This document shows positions 28,053-37,494 of a stretch of 64,000 nucleotides of DNA, piece after piece. The DNA is taken from contig CAXXFQ010000009.1 in the NCBI GenBank assembly GCA_963674475.2, positions 124,001 through 188,000 on the forward strand, read 5' to 3'. Numbering within the stretch: the first letter of the stretch is position 1; each line of letters begins with the position of its first letter. The position numbers and the translations under genes were made by a program. The stretch is from CAXXFQ01 sp963674475. GTDB taxonomy: Bacteria > Planctomycetota > Planctomycetia > Pirellulales > Thermoguttaceae. The notes beneath the pieces were generated by a model, which worked only from the letters and a program-made list of their open reading frames with translations, was not told where the DNA came from and did not search any database.

Positions 28053-28940
28053 CTACAACAGTGCCGTGCTGAAATACCGTTCGGCCCGGTCGGCGAGGAT
28101 GGTAACAATGTTGCCCGGGATTCGCTTGGCCATCTGGCGAGCGGCCCAGACATTCGCACCGGAAGAGATCCCGCACAGCAGGCCGTTTTCCCGTCCCAAA
28201 TGGCGGGTCGTCTCGATCGCGTCTTCGTCGGTCACCTCGATCACGTCGTCGACCAGCGAGACGTCAAGCACGCCCGGGATGAACCCGTCGCCGATCCCTT
28301 GAATCATGTGCAGGCCCGGCTCGTGTCCCAACAGGGCCGAGACGTTTTTCGGCTCGACGGCGACCACCTTGGCGTTGGGGTGATGCTCTTTGAGAAACTT
28401 GCCGACCCCTTGCAGCGTCCCGCCAGAGCCGACCCCGGCGACGAAACAGTCGACCTGGCCGCCCATCTGACGCCAAATCTCATTGGCCGTCGTCTCGTAA
28501 TGGCAACGGGGATTGTCCAGGTTTTCGAACTGCTGCGGAACAAAAACGTTCGGGTCCTCGGCCGCGATCCGTTCGACCGCCCGGACCGCGCCGTCGATAC
28601 TTTCTTCGTCGGGCGTGAGGATCAGTTCGGCCCCCAGAGCGAGAATGATTTTTTTCCGTTCTTCGCTCATCCCCTCGGGCATGGCGATACGAACCTGGTA
28701 CCCTTTGAGCCGACCGATCATGGCGATCCCGATCCCCGTGTTGCCGCTGGTCGGTTCGCAAATAACCGTACCCGGTTTGAGATGCCCGTCTCGTTCCGCC
28801 CCTTCCAACATCGCCAGGGCGACCCGGTCCTTGACACTCCCGCCCGGATTGAGAAACTCGGCCTTCCCAAAAATATTTTCCCCTTTGAGCTGGATCAACG
28901 GCGTGTTGCCGATCAGGTCGAGAACATTATCGGTTCGCAT
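28053..28940 (-). CDS. Cysteine synthase-family pyridoxal phosphate enzyme (copy 1)
   Basis: This 295-residue enzyme has NPGGSVKDR with the cofactor lysine K37, the substrate loop EPTSGNTGIG and the phosphate-binding loop GVGSGGTLQG. These fit O-acetylserine sulfhydrylase or a cystathionine beta-synthase-like enzyme. The N-terminus before the lysine is about 10 residues shorter than in its neighbour at 30499. No serine acetyltransferase gene is nearby. The ATG at 28940 was chosen over a GTG one codon earlier. Confidence 0.9.
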   Translation of the reverse strand: MRTDNVLDLIGNTPLIQLKGENIFGKAEFLNPGGSVKDRVALAMLEGAERDGHLKPGTVICEPTSGNTGIGIAMIGRLKGYQVRIAMPEGMSEERKKIILALGAELILTPDEESIDGAVRAVERIAAEDPNVFVPQQFENLDNPRCHYETTANEIWRQMGGQVDCFVAGVGSGGTLQGVGKFLKEHHPNAKVVAVEPKNVSALLGHEPGLHMIQGIGDGFIPGVLDVSLVDDVIEVTDEDAIETTRHLGRENGLLCGISSGANVWAARQMAKRIPGNIVTILADRAERYFSTALL

Positions 28941-29076
28941 CACTTGCTTTTTCCTTGGAAATTAAGGGCGCCAAAGAAGTCAGTATATCAGGAACAGACA
29001 GCTTTCCACAAGGTTTTTTCTTGTCACGCTTCTTGGAGCTAGTCAGATCTCCCGAAACGCCTTTCGACACAAGTCG

Positions 29077-29736
29077 TTAGTTTCCGATCGCCAACGACCG
29101 GTCCAAAAGGGGTACCAAATCCGGGTTATGCGTGGCCACCAACAGGATGGTCCCCTCCTGTCGTTGAAGCTGGCAGAGCAGCTCGGCCACCTCTAGGGCC
29201 GTTTTGTGGTCCAGATTGCCCGTCGGCTCGTCGGCCAGAAGGACGGTGGGGCGCCGGATCAGTGAACGGGCCAAGGCGACCCGTTGCCGTTGGCCGCCGG
29301 AGAGTTCGCTCGGTCGATGCGCGCGCCGCTCGGCCAGCCCGACCCGCTCCAACAGGGCCTCGGCCCGCTCGACGTCGGCCGATTCGGTCCGTCCAAACGC
29401 GACCGTCGGGATCAGGACGTTTTCCAACGCGGTACACTCGGGCAGGAGATGATGGTCTTGAAAAACAAAACCGATATGCTCGGCGCGAAATCGGGCCAAC
29501 GACGGCTCGTCCAGTTTGGCCGGATTCACTCCCTCAAGCGTTACCGTGCCGGAAGTCGGCGGCTCGAGCGTTCCGACGACGTTCAGCAGCGTACTTTTGC
29601 CCGACCCGCTGGGACCGACCACCGCGCAACTTTCCCCCGCCGCCAGCGAAAGCGAGACGTCCTCCAACACCTTCAGTGGTTCACCGGGCGTCGGAAATTC
29701 TTTGCAAATTCGGTCGAGGACCAGTCGGACTGTCAT
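29077..29736 (-). CDS. LolD/MacB-type ABC transporter ATPase
   Basis: This 219-residue ATPase has Walker A GPSGSGKST (41-49), signature LSGGQ (145-149) and Walker B VLLADEPTGN. Its short length and sequence fit the LolD/MacB/FtsE group, which works with permeases acting on lipoproteins or peptides. No permease gene is adjacent, which is unusual. It ends before the downstream cysteine synthase gene. Confidence 0.88.
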   Translation of the reverse strand: MTVRLVLDRICKEFPTPGEPLKVLEDVSLSLAAGESCAVVGPSGSGKSTLLNVVGTLEPPTSGTVTLEGVNPAKLDEPSLARFRAEHIGFVFQDHHLLPECTALENVLIPTVAFGRTESADVERAEALLERVGLAERRAHRPSELSGGQRQRVALARSLIRRPTVLLADEPTGNLDHKTALEVAELLCQLQRQEGTILLVATHNPDLVPLLDRSLAIGN

Positions 29737-29763
29737 GTCGAAGAAGGCTCCGTAATAAGATCA

Positions 29764-29905
29764 GCCGCCGTGCAATAAAAAACCTCTTCAAAGAGATTAA
29801 GCTCCGCTCAAATGGGACGACAGTATTTTTCTTGGCTTGCGGCCGCCGTGCAATAAAAAACCGCTCGAAAGAGATTAAGCTCCGCTCAAATGGGACGACA
29901 ATATT
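29764..29905. repeat. Direct duplication of the mntP 3' end (two 64-bp units)
   Basis: Units at 29764-29827 and 29842-29905 are 78 bases apart and almost identical, beginning GCCGCCGTGCAATAAAAAAC. The second unit contains the mntP stop codon and its last ten codons; the first is a non-coding copy. The duplication was read directly. Confidence 0.9.
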
Positions 29906-30438
29906 CTAAGGCCGATCAGGATCAAGACGCAACCACCCAGGACGTAGGCCCATTGGTCGACCGTTTTGCCCAGACGGCGGCCAAGCGACAGCCCAATCAC
30001 ACTCATCCCGGCGGCGACCAGGCCGATCACCACGGCGGGGACCCAGACCGAGACCCCCATAAACGCCATACTCACCCCGACGGCCAACGCGTCGATACTC
30101 GTGGCAATCGAGAGGGTCACCAACATCATCCCGCGCGTCGGATCGGACTGAAACCCGTCTTGTTCCGGTTTGACCCCGTCATGGATCATCTTCCCGCCGA
30201 TCAGCGAGAGAAAGACAAACGCGATCCAATGGTCCCATTGGGCCAGATAGGCGGACAACTCATTTCCGGCCAGCCAGCCGAGGATCGGCATGAGAAACTG
30301 AAACAGACCGAAGTGGAACGCCAATCGGTAGGTATGGCGGAAGGTGATTTTCGGGAGGATGATCCCGGCGGCAATCGACACGGCAAACGCGTCCATCGCC
30401 AGCCCCAGGGCGATCCCCACAAGGTTGAACCAATTCAA
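29875..30438 (-). CDS. mntP: Manganese efflux pump MntP
   Basis: This 187-residue membrane protein has six predicted helices and the two family aspartate motifs, LAMDAFAVS and TSIDALAVGVS. MntP exports Mn2+ under manganese stress. No ATG is available before the first helix; the TTG at 30438 is preferred because GGAGAG lies seven bases upstream, while a TTG nine codons earlier lacks this. Known mntP genes are often under a manganese riboswitch; I could not identify one in the short gap to the next gene. Confidence 0.9.
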   Translation of the reverse strand: MNWFNLVGIALGLAMDAFAVSIAAGIILPKITFRHTYRLAFHFGLFQFLMPILGWLAGNELSAYLAQWDHWIAFVFLSLIGGKMIHDGVKPEQDGFQSDPTRGMMLVTLSIATSIDALAVGVSMAFMGVSVWVPAVVIGLVAAGMSVIGLSLGRRLGKTVDQWAYVLGGCVLILIGLRILSSHLSGA

Positions 30439-30498
30439 AAGCGGACTCTCCGGAAAACAAAACAAAAAGCGAGGCTCAATTGCCCTTGATTGCTCGGG

Positions 30499-31461
30499 TC
30501 AATTTCCAAACAGGGTAGTCGACAGGTACCGTTCGCCCAAGTCGGGCAAGAGGACGACGACCAGTTTCCCATCAAGCGACTCGCGCCGAGCGACCGACAA
30601 CGCGGCAAACGCGGCCGCCCCGGAACTGATCCCGCACATCAGCCCTTCTTGTTTCGCCAGCGCGCGGGTCGTTCGCTGGGCGTCGGCGTCGTCGACGGTG
30701 ATGACCTCGTCGATTATCTCCAAGTTGAGCACCTCGGGCACGAACCCGGCGCCGATCCCTTGGATCGTATGTTTTCCCGGCGCAAGCGGCTGCCCGGCGA
30801 GGGTCTGCGTCAGAACCGGACTGGCCGACGGCTCGACGGCAATGATTTCGACCGACGGTTTGCGGCTTTTTAAAACCTCGCCCACCCCGGTAATCGTCCC
30901 GCCGGTACCGACCCCCGAGACAAAGACGTCGACCTGGCCTTCGGTATCTCGCCAAATCTCCTCGGCGGTCGTCCGACGATGGATCTCCGGGTTGGCCGGA
31001 TTGGCGAACTGTTGGGGCATCAGGTAGCGAGAATCGGTCGCCGCCATCTCCTCGGCCCGCGCGACCGCTCCGGCCATTCCCCTCTCGGCCGACGTGAGAA
31101 TCAGCTCGGCCCCCAATGCCGCGATCATCCGACGCCGTTCCAGACTCATGCTCTCGGGCATCACGACCGCAAGCCGGTATCCCCGCTCGGCACAGACATA
31201 GGCCAGCCCGATCCCCGTGTTGCCGCTGGTCGGCTCGATGAAGATCGTCTCGGGCCCGACCCGCCCTTCTCGTTCGGCCGCCTCGACCATCGCCAAGGCG
31301 ATCCGGTCCTTGACGCTCCAGAGCGGATTGACGTTTTCGACCTTGCCAACCACCGTGGCAGCACACCCTTCGGCCAGACGTCGCAGTCGGACCAGCGGGG
31401 TGTTTCCGATACAATCGGTGATCCGATCACGGATTTTCGCGGGCAAAGGCCGATCGGACAT
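30499..31461 (-). CDS. cysK: Cysteine synthase (copy 2)
   Basis: This 320-residue enzyme has IGNTPLVRLRR, the cofactor lysine K51 in PLWSVKDR, EPTSGNTGIG, and GVGTGGTITGVG. These are the CysK/CysM landmarks for making cysteine from O-acetylserine and sulfide. The tail ELGERYLSTTLF-like end (DLGERYLSTTLF) is typical. The ATG at 31461 follows GGAG at nine bases and gives the family start. It is closer to classical CysK than the copy at 28053. Confidence 0.93.
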   Translation of the reverse strand: MSDRPLPAKIRDRITDCIGNTPLVRLRRLAEGCAATVVGKVENVNPLWSVKDRIALAMVEAAEREGRVGPETIFIEPTSGNTGIGLAYVCAERGYRLAVVMPESMSLERRRMIAALGAELILTSAERGMAGAVARAEEMAATDSRYLMPQQFANPANPEIHRRTTAEEIWRDTEGQVDVFVSGVGTGGTITGVGEVLKSRKPSVEIIAVEPSASPVLTQTLAGQPLAPGKHTIQGIGAGFVPEVLNLEIIDEVITVDDADAQRTTRALAKQEGLMCGISSGAAAFAALSVARRESLDGKLVVVLLPDLGERYLSTTLFGN

Positions 31462-31665
31462 GGGAAAAACTCCGTGCTGGTTCAGAGGGACGAATCGTGT
31501 CAAAACTCCCTAATCGTGGAAATCCGGTTGGTCGAAACCGGCATTCAACGGTACACTATAACAGGGAACCGACCGGAGAAAAACCCAAAAAGGCCGGTCA
31601 AGTTTTTGGCGTTTTCAAAATCGCTCCCCCGTGCAAACTGCCCCCCCTGTTTCAAAGGAAAGCGG

Positions 31666-33648
31666 ATGGCTTTATCCCGATCGACAACCCGATTCCCGAA
31701 GCGACCTTTTCGCTCGAGGACGATCGGTTTTTGCAGTTTGATCTTGGTTTACGTCCTGATCCCCACCGTTTTCGAGACCGGCCATCAAGTTTGCCAAGCG
31801 GAAGAGTCGGCTCAAAAAACCGTTTCGTCTCCAAAACCGCCTTTGAACCGGCTGATCGAACAACTGGGCGCGCCGGAGTGGTCGGTTCGTCAAATGGCCC
31901 AGGAAAAACTGGCCCGACGGGGTGCCGAGGCGTACGACGCCCTTTTACTGGCGAGCGAATCGACCGATTTGGAAATCGCTTCGCGGGCCAAATATCTCTT
32001 GTTGCTCATCTCGTTCGACCCGACTCGCCCCGGTGACCCGCCAAAAGTTCGGGAATGCCTCGTCCGATTTTGGAGCCAAAATCCGCCCGAACAGTATCAG
32101 CGACTCGACCGGCTGGCCCGACTCAAAGACGCGGGAGGGCTCGAGGCCCTTTGCCGCTTGATTCGGTTCGATCAGACCAACTGGCTGGCCGAGACGGCCG
32201 TGGCCCGAATCTTGAAAACGGTTCCCGACGATCGGCCTTTTTCAAAAAAAGAGGCGGAGATCATCCAAAAACAACTCGGACAGACCCGAGGTCGCGCGGC
32301 CGACTGGTTGCGGGGATACGTCCGCTTCGGTGAGAATCCGACCGAGGCGATGGCCGATTGGAACCGGTTGCTTCGCGCTGAAGTGGACCGTCAGAAAAAG
32401 GCGGCCACCCCACTTCCCCAAAAAATCTTCCAGTCCCTTCTGGAAAAGCAAATCGGCTGGACCCTCCGTCTGGGCGCCAATCCGACCCACGTCAAGGACA
32501 CGCTGGAAATCGTCTCCTTGGCTTCACGAGGAAAAATCTCCCCGAGCCAAGTCGATTCCCTGTCCGATTGGATTACGACGCGGCAAAGCTGGAAAACGTT
32601 CCCCGGCGACCTCAAGCGATTTTGCTTTTATTGGGATTTGAATCCTCAGTTTTGCCTTTACCAAGTGGCCCAGATCCATCGCGAAAAAAGGGAATCGAAC
32701 GCGGCCGAAGAGGCAGCCCGAAAGGGTTTTGAGATTGAAAGCGACCAGATCGGTTCAACTCAAGCCTCGCTTCGACTGGGGATAGCCGATCGATTGGCCA
32801 CGTGTGGGCTGTTTGATTGGGCCCGGCGTGAGTACCTTCATGTGGCCGAAACGTCAGGAAAAAACCAAGCGGAAAAAAACCAACCGGGAATTCTGGAAAC
32901 ACGCATGGCAGCCCGGGTCGCCTTGGCCGAGATGCTCCACGATCAGGGCCAAAATCTCGAGGCGGCCGAAGCCCTGACGGAACTTCTCGAAAAAAAATCC
33001 GCCGACCCTCCCGGCCTAAAAGTCCCATCGGGATCGGTCGATGGAATCGATTACCAAGCGCGAAAAGAGTACTTTTACGCCTGCCACTACGCGCAACAGA
33101 ACGACCCGCTCAAACAAAAAGAGTCGCTCCAGAAAGCCTACGCAATCGACCCGAACGACGTGGATGTCCTGATCGGCCTTTTCCAAACCACCAAAGCCTC
33201 GAAAGAGGCGCATGAAAAGATTCGCCTTCAAATCCGACACGTCCTTGACGAGATGCGTGCCCTGCGAAAAAAACCGAACCAGTTCCATTCGGTCTTCCTG
33301 CTGAATCAGATGGCCTGGTTAATCGGCAACACGGAAGGGGATTTTAGTGAGGCGATCCGGTTGTCAAGAAAGTCGCTCCAGATCCGACCGAAAACGGCCG
33401 GATATTTGGACACACTGGCCCAAGCTTATTTTGCCAAAGGGGATCTCGAAAACGCCGTCAAAACTCAGATTCAGGCCGTCAAGCTTTCCCCCTACTCCAA
33501 ACAGATCACCGAAAAGTTGGCCCTCTTTCGCCACGCCTACGAAAAACGGTTCGGCCGCCCGGCTCCCAAGCCGTCGCTCAAACCAGAGCGGCTGTTCGAT
33601 TCGCGTGCTTCCAAAAAACGACTTCCCTTCAAACCGAAAATCGAGTAA
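31666..33648 (+). CDS. Exported helical-repeat protein (HEAT-like and TPR)
   Basis: This 660-residue protein has a basic N-terminus and a signal or anchor helix (about residues 22-40). A HEAT-like part near residues 55-200 (LGAPEWSVRQMAQEKLARRG) is followed by helical repeats. Clear tetratricopeptide repeats at the end include YLDTLAQAYFAKGDLENAVKTQ. The start ATG 31666 follows AAAGGAA; a much longer upstream frame is antisense to cysK and rejected. Function unknown, presumably a scaffold in the periplasm. Confidence 0.8.
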   Translation: MALSRSTTRFPKRPFRSRTIGFCSLILVYVLIPTVFETGHQVCQAEESAQKTVSSPKPPLNRLIEQLGAPEWSVRQMAQEKLARRGAEAYDALLLASESTDLEIASRAKYLLLLISFDPTRPGDPPKVRECLVRFWSQNPPEQYQRLDRLARLKDAGGLEALCRLIRFDQTNWLAETAVARILKTVPDDRPFSKKEAEIIQKQLGQTRGRAADWLRGYVRFGENPTEAMADWNRLLRAEVDRQKKAATPLPQKIFQSLLEKQIGWTLRLGANPTHVKDTLEIVSLASRGKISPSQVDSLSDWITTRQSWKTFPGDLKRFCFYWDLNPQFCLYQVAQIHREKRESNAAEEAARKGFEIESDQIGSTQASLRLGIADRLATCGLFDWARREYLHVAETSGKNQAEKNQPGILETRMAARVALAEMLHDQGQNLEAAEALTELLEKKSADPPGLKVPSGSVDGIDYQARKEYFYACHYAQQNDPLKQKESLQKAYAIDPNDVDVLIGLFQTTKASKEAHEKIRLQIRHVLDEMRALRKKPNQFHSVFLLNQMAWLIGNTEGDFSEAIRLSRKSLQIRPKTAGYLDTLAQAYFAKGDLENAVKTQIQAVKLSPYSKQITEKLALFRHAYEKRFGRPAPKPSLKPERLFDSRASKKRLPFKPKIE

Positions 33649-33685
33649 AAGGAACCTGTCTCAACCCCACCAAAGGTCATTGAAA

Positions 33686-34486
33686 ATGGATCGTCTTGAA
33701 ATCGAGCCCGAAGTGGAACTGGCCTATATCGATCGAGGAACCGGACCGGTCGTCTTGCTGGTTCACGGCTTCCCGTTCGACCACACGATGTGGAACGCCC
33801 AGGTCGACGCGTTGGCCGAAACCCACCGCGTTTTGGCGGTCGATCTGCGTGGATTCGGCGCAAGCAGCGTCACCAAAGGGACGGTCACCATGGACCGGTT
33901 CGCCGACGATCTGGCCCGGTTTTTGGACGTTCTCAAGGTGGACGAACCGATCCGACTGGGCGGCCTGTCGATGGGTGGGTACGTCGCGTTGGCGTTTGCC
34001 CGTCGCCATGCCCGACGGCTGGCCCGTTTGATCCTTTTCGACACCCGCGCCGCGGCCGATCCGCCCGAGGTGGCCGCCAAACGGCTGGCAACGGCCGAAT
34101 CGGTTTTAAATGATGGTGCGGAAAAAATGGTTGACGCGATGATCCCGGTTCTCTTCGCGCGAAAATCGCTCGAACAAAAACGGGACTTGATCGACGCGGT
34201 CCGCCGGACCATGTTGGCGACCGATCCGCACGGGATCGCGGCCGCCGCGCGAGGGATGGCCAAGCGGCCCGACTCGACATCCCTTCTCCCCTCAATCACC
34301 GTCCCCACCTTGGTCTTGGTCGGTTTGGAAGATCGCCCCTCCCCGCCCGAGGAGATGCGACAGATCGCCGAGGCAATACCTAACGGCCATATGGTCGAGA
34401 TCCCCGAAGCGGGCCACCTGACGCCGCTGGAACAGCCTGAGCGAGTCAACCAAGAATTGACCACCTTTCTCCGTCAACGTTCTTAA
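33686..34486 (+). CDS. Alpha/beta-fold hydrolase
   Basis: This 266-residue enzyme has the oxyanion motif HGFPFD (27-32), nucleophile S95 in GLSMGG, a likely acid aspartate in GLEDRPSP and the catalytic histidine in EAGHLTPLE. The length and cap resemble the 3-oxoadipate enol-lactonase/esterase group, but the substrate cannot be assigned. The start ATG 33686 was chosen because the conserved fold begins there. It is 37 bases after the preceding gene and probably shares its transcript. Confidence 0.9.
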   Translation: MDRLEIEPEVELAYIDRGTGPVVLLVHGFPFDHTMWNAQVDALAETHRVLAVDLRGFGASSVTKGTVTMDRFADDLARFLDVLKVDEPIRLGGLSMGGYVALAFARRHARRLARLILFDTRAAADPPEVAAKRLATAESVLNDGAEKMVDAMIPVLFARKSLEQKRDLIDAVRRTMLATDPHGIAAAARGMAKRPDSTSLLPSITVPTLVLVGLEDRPSPPEEMRQIAEAIPNGHMVEIPEAGHLTPLEQPERVNQELTTFLRQRS

Positions 34487-34835
34487 AAATCAAACCTCAC
34501 TTCAACCTCACCTCCCTCTCGACCCCTAAGCCAACCTTAGGCCGTCAAAAAAAGGGAAAATCACACTCATATAGAGGGGAGCATCAACAACTCTCCGTAA
34601 GGGTACCCCTCCTTTTTTTCATTGACTGCTCCGGGAAATATTTCCCGAAAACCAACAATCGGGAGGACTTTTTCCAGAAAGCGGTAAGCTAGGGTTTACA
34701 TTGAAGGGGAAAAGTATTACTTTTTGATGAGCGTTTTTTACGCCCGGGGCATTTAACAGGAGAAGGGGGTTCTCCTACCATAGTCCGCGGAAAACCGATA
34801 TTTCTTTTCCATCGAATCGATCGGCTCCTGTGACC
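34487..34835. other. Intergenic region upstream of the SufR-like gene
   Basis: This 349-base gap holds a small hairpin CCTAAG/CTTAGG (34525-34541) soon after the hydrolase stop and a TATAGAGGGG stretch at 34570. The regulator's promoter should be here. No gene is supported. Confidence 0.5.
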
Positions 34836-35477
34836 ATGAGTGAAACTAAAGTCAATATCACGACAGCCGGAATACGCATTCTCAAGCTTCTGATCGGAAA
34901 ACCACCTCAAACGATGGCCGAACTGATCAAATCGAGTGGCGTGACGCGTACGGCCGTTTCCGAACAACTTCATGAACTGTTGGACGATGGGTTTATCGAG
35001 CGAAAACTCGAGCGGCTCTCCGGACGAGGCCGCCCTCGTCACCGCTATCAGATCACCCATAAAGCGTCCCTCTTTTTGGCCTCGTTTCAATACGCGCGGG
35101 TCGAAATGACCATCTGGCAAGCGATCGACGAGGTCGGCGGCGCGCCCCTGACACGCAAAGTCGTCAACCGGCTTTCGCGCCTGATCGCCAAACAGTACAA
35201 CGAATCGATCATCGGGGACGATCCGGCCAAGCGACTGAAAAGCATGGCCAAACGGCTCCGCCTGGAAGGGGTTCTCGTCGACATCGAAAAATCCAACGGT
35301 TCCCTCTTGCTTCATAAGCGGAACTGCCAAATGGCCCGCCTTTATAACGACTCGTTGTTGATCTGCAAGATTGACGAACAGGTCATGAAGCAAACCATCG
35401 ACAAATCGGTGCGGCGCATCGCCTGCCGCCATCTGGGCGATCCGTGCTGCACCTACGAGCTGCCTCTTCAAAAGTAG
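34836..35477 (+). CDS. SufR-like winged-helix transcriptional regulator
   Basis: This 213-residue protein has an N-terminal winged helix (about 8-70, with TRTAVSEQLHELLDDGFIER and the wing GRGRPRHRY). The C-terminus has the cysteine pattern C164-x12-C177, C197 and CC at 204-205, ending CTYELPL. This is how SufR-type repressors bind an Fe-S cluster and sense cluster demand. ATG 34836 is favoured over a GTG two codons upstream. Likely targets would be nifU-nifS or other Fe-S genes, which is an inference. Confidence 0.82.
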   Translation: MSETKVNITTAGIRILKLLIGKPPQTMAELIKSSGVTRTAVSEQLHELLDDGFIERKLERLSGRGRPRHRYQITHKASLFLASFQYARVEMTIWQAIDEVGGAPLTRKVVNRLSRLIAKQYNESIIGDDPAKRLKSMAKRLRLEGVLVDIEKSNGSLLLHKRNCQMARLYNDSLLICKIDEQVMKQTIDKSVRRIACRHLGDPCCTYELPLQK

Positions 35478-35512
35478 GCTTCGCGATCCTCGCGGCAGAA
35501 CCGGCGACCGCA

Positions 35513-35554
35513 ATAAAAAAAGGGCCCGATTGTCCGACAACCGGGTCCTTTTTA
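35513..35554. terminator. Bidirectional terminator between the SufR-like gene and serA
   Basis: AAAAAAGGGCCCG pairs with CGGGTCCTTTTT around a 13-base loop, with one G-U pair. A-rich and T-rich flanks allow termination from both converging genes. Confidence 0.88.
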
Positions 35555-35582
35555 GATGATTTTTCAAAAGGGGGGAAAGCGT

Positions 35583-37214
35583 TTACTTGCCGCCCATCCA
35601 CGCGGGCATCTCTCCCGGGGCGGGCAACTTGACAACCCAAGCCTTGTTGACCCCTTCGATCGCCAACACTTCGGCGACCGCCTCGGCCGGAGGCTGGCTG
35701 TCCAACGCCATGATGCCGACCGCCTGGCCACCCGGCTGATTGCCGCCGCGACCGACCGACATCTGGGCGATGTTGATCCGATACTTGCCGAAAGTGTTTC
35801 CGACCTGCCCGATCACGCCCGGCATGTCCTGGTGCATGAAGATCATCAAGACCCCGTCCAGATAGCTTTCCAGGTCGCAACCGCCCTTCTGGACCAAGCG
35901 GGGCATCTCGTTACCGAACAAGGTGCCGGACGCCTGCGAAGTTCGTTCCGCACTGGTGACCTCGGCGGAGACCATCGAGCTGAAGCTCACGATGTCGGAC
36001 GACCGCTCTTCGACCAGTTCGATCCCACGGCTTTTCAAAAGCATCCCGGCGTTGACGATATTGACTTCGCTGTCCATCGCGTTTTCCAACAACCCGGCGG
36101 CGAACGCCTGCGACAACAACCGCGTGTCCTTGTCGGCCACCTTCCCCTTGAAGACCAAACGACAACGGCTCGGCGAATCGCGGTGCATTTGGGCCAACAA
36201 GAGCCCCAGCCGGTAAGACAGGTTCAAATAGGAACGCAATTCTTCAAGCGTCTTGGCGTCCAGCGGCGACATGTTGACCGACTGACGAATCTCGCCGGTC
36301 GTGAAAAAGTTGATCAACAGTCCGGCCGCCTCGACGGCGACGTTCGTCTGGGCCTCTTCGGTGCTGGCGCCCAAGTGGGGCGTGCAGACAACGTTGGGCA
36401 TCCCGAACAGGGGACTGTCGGTACACGGTTCCGACGAATAGACGTCCAACGCGACGCCGCCGATCTGACCGCTCTTGAGCCCTTCGACCATCGCCTCCTC
36501 GTTATAGATCCCGCCGCGAGCACAGTTGATCAACCGCACGCCCGGCTTCATCAGCTTGATCGAATTGGCATTAATCAGGTCACGCGTCTCGTCGGTCAAC
36601 GGCGTGTGGACCGTCAGGAAGTCGATCAGATGGAACATCTCTTTGGGCGAAGCGACCATCTGAATGCCCAACTTTTTCGCCTGCGCCTCGGTCAGGAACG
36701 GATCGTACCCGATGATCTTCATCTCGAACGCTTGGGCACGCACGGCGACCGCTTGGCCGATCCGCCCGAGGCCGATGACGCCCAATGTCTTCCCGGCCAA
36801 CTGGTTCCCCATATAAAGCTTTCGGTCCCAGCGACCTTCGACCAGGCTTTGGTAGGCCGGGGCCGTATTGCGTGCCAGGGCCATCATCAGGGCGAACGTC
36901 TGTTCGGCCGTCGAGATCGTGTTCCCGCTGGGGGTGTTCATCACGACGATCCCTTGTCGCGTGGCCGCCACTTTATCGATGTTGTCGGTCCCGACGCCGG
37001 CCCGGGCGATCGCCTTCAGTCGAGTGTTCTCCTCGAGCGACTCGGCCGTGATCTTGACGCCACTGCGACAGATCGCGCCATCAAACTCCAGCAACGCTTC
37101 GCGGAGTTCATCCCCTTTGAGGCCGGTACGCACTTCGTACTCGATATTACAGGCCGATTCCAACAAATTCAGGCCATCTTGCGACAGATTGTCCAGAACA
37201 ATGATTTTCGCCAT
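35583..37214 (-). CDS. serA: D-3-phosphoglycerate dehydrogenase (long form)
   Basis: This 543-residue enzyme starts the serine pathway by oxidising 3-phosphoglycerate. It has the NAD-binding GVIGLGRIGQ, the catalytic arginine in NCARGGIYNE and histidine in CTPHLGAST. The long form includes an intervening domain (about 320-460) and a C-terminal ACT domain (VLMIFMHQDMPGVIGQVG), usually the site of serine feedback. It stands alone between a terminator and the VWA gene. Confidence 0.96.
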   Translation of the reverse strand: MAKIIVLDNLSQDGLNLLESACNIEYEVRTGLKGDELREALLEFDGAICRSGVKITAESLEENTRLKAIARAGVGTDNIDKVAATRQGIVVMNTPSGNTISTAEQTFALMMALARNTAPAYQSLVEGRWDRKLYMGNQLAGKTLGVIGLGRIGQAVAVRAQAFEMKIIGYDPFLTEAQAKKLGIQMVASPKEMFHLIDFLTVHTPLTDETRDLINANSIKLMKPGVRLINCARGGIYNEEAMVEGLKSGQIGGVALDVYSSEPCTDSPLFGMPNVVCTPHLGASTEEAQTNVAVEAAGLLINFFTTGEIRQSVNMSPLDAKTLEELRSYLNLSYRLGLLLAQMHRDSPSRCRLVFKGKVADKDTRLLSQAFAAGLLENAMDSEVNIVNAGMLLKSRGIELVEERSSDIVSFSSMVSAEVTSAERTSQASGTLFGNEMPRLVQKGGCDLESYLDGVLMIFMHQDMPGVIGQVGNTFGKYRINIAQMSVGRGGNQPGGQAVGIMALDSQPPAEAVAEVLAIEGVNKAWVVKLPAPGEMPAWMGGK

Positions 37215-37494
37215 GGTTCTTTTTTTAATTAAAAAAGGTGAAATTTTCTATAAACACTTACGAGAAAGGTACTTAACGAAGAGCAGGGCGGCCATCAAAT
37301 TTGAGGCCCCTTCAACCGGAACCCCTCCAAGGTCGGCTATACCCGTCACCCGATCATAAACGATGACCGCTGGAAGGAAAAGGCTTCCTTCTTTATATAA
37401 TAGTCTGATTCGGCCATCATGAAGTTCGCAGGAAAGGCCAAATTTGGGCAACGCGTGAAAAAAGGAAGAATTCCCTGATCTTTTTCACCCGTTT

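Noticed and set aside
30979..31665. An N-terminal extension of the helical-repeat protein
   Set aside because: This part is antisense to cysK and lacks protein features. A good ribosome-binding site and signal segment begin at 31666.
33347..33685. An N-terminal extension of the alpha/beta hydrolase
   Set aside because: It overlaps the end of the preceding gene in another frame, and the hydrolase fold starts at 33686.
34570..34579. Recurring TATAGAGGGG stretches (also near 14933-14944 reversed and 63208-63217)
   Set aside because: Too short and too few, at inconsistent distances and orientations from genes, to claim a motif without a genome-wide count.
35556..37232. A 558-codon open frame antisense to serA
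   Set aside because: It mirrors serA, which has all family motifs. Long antisense frames are expected in GC-rich genes, and the translation has biased, featureless composition.
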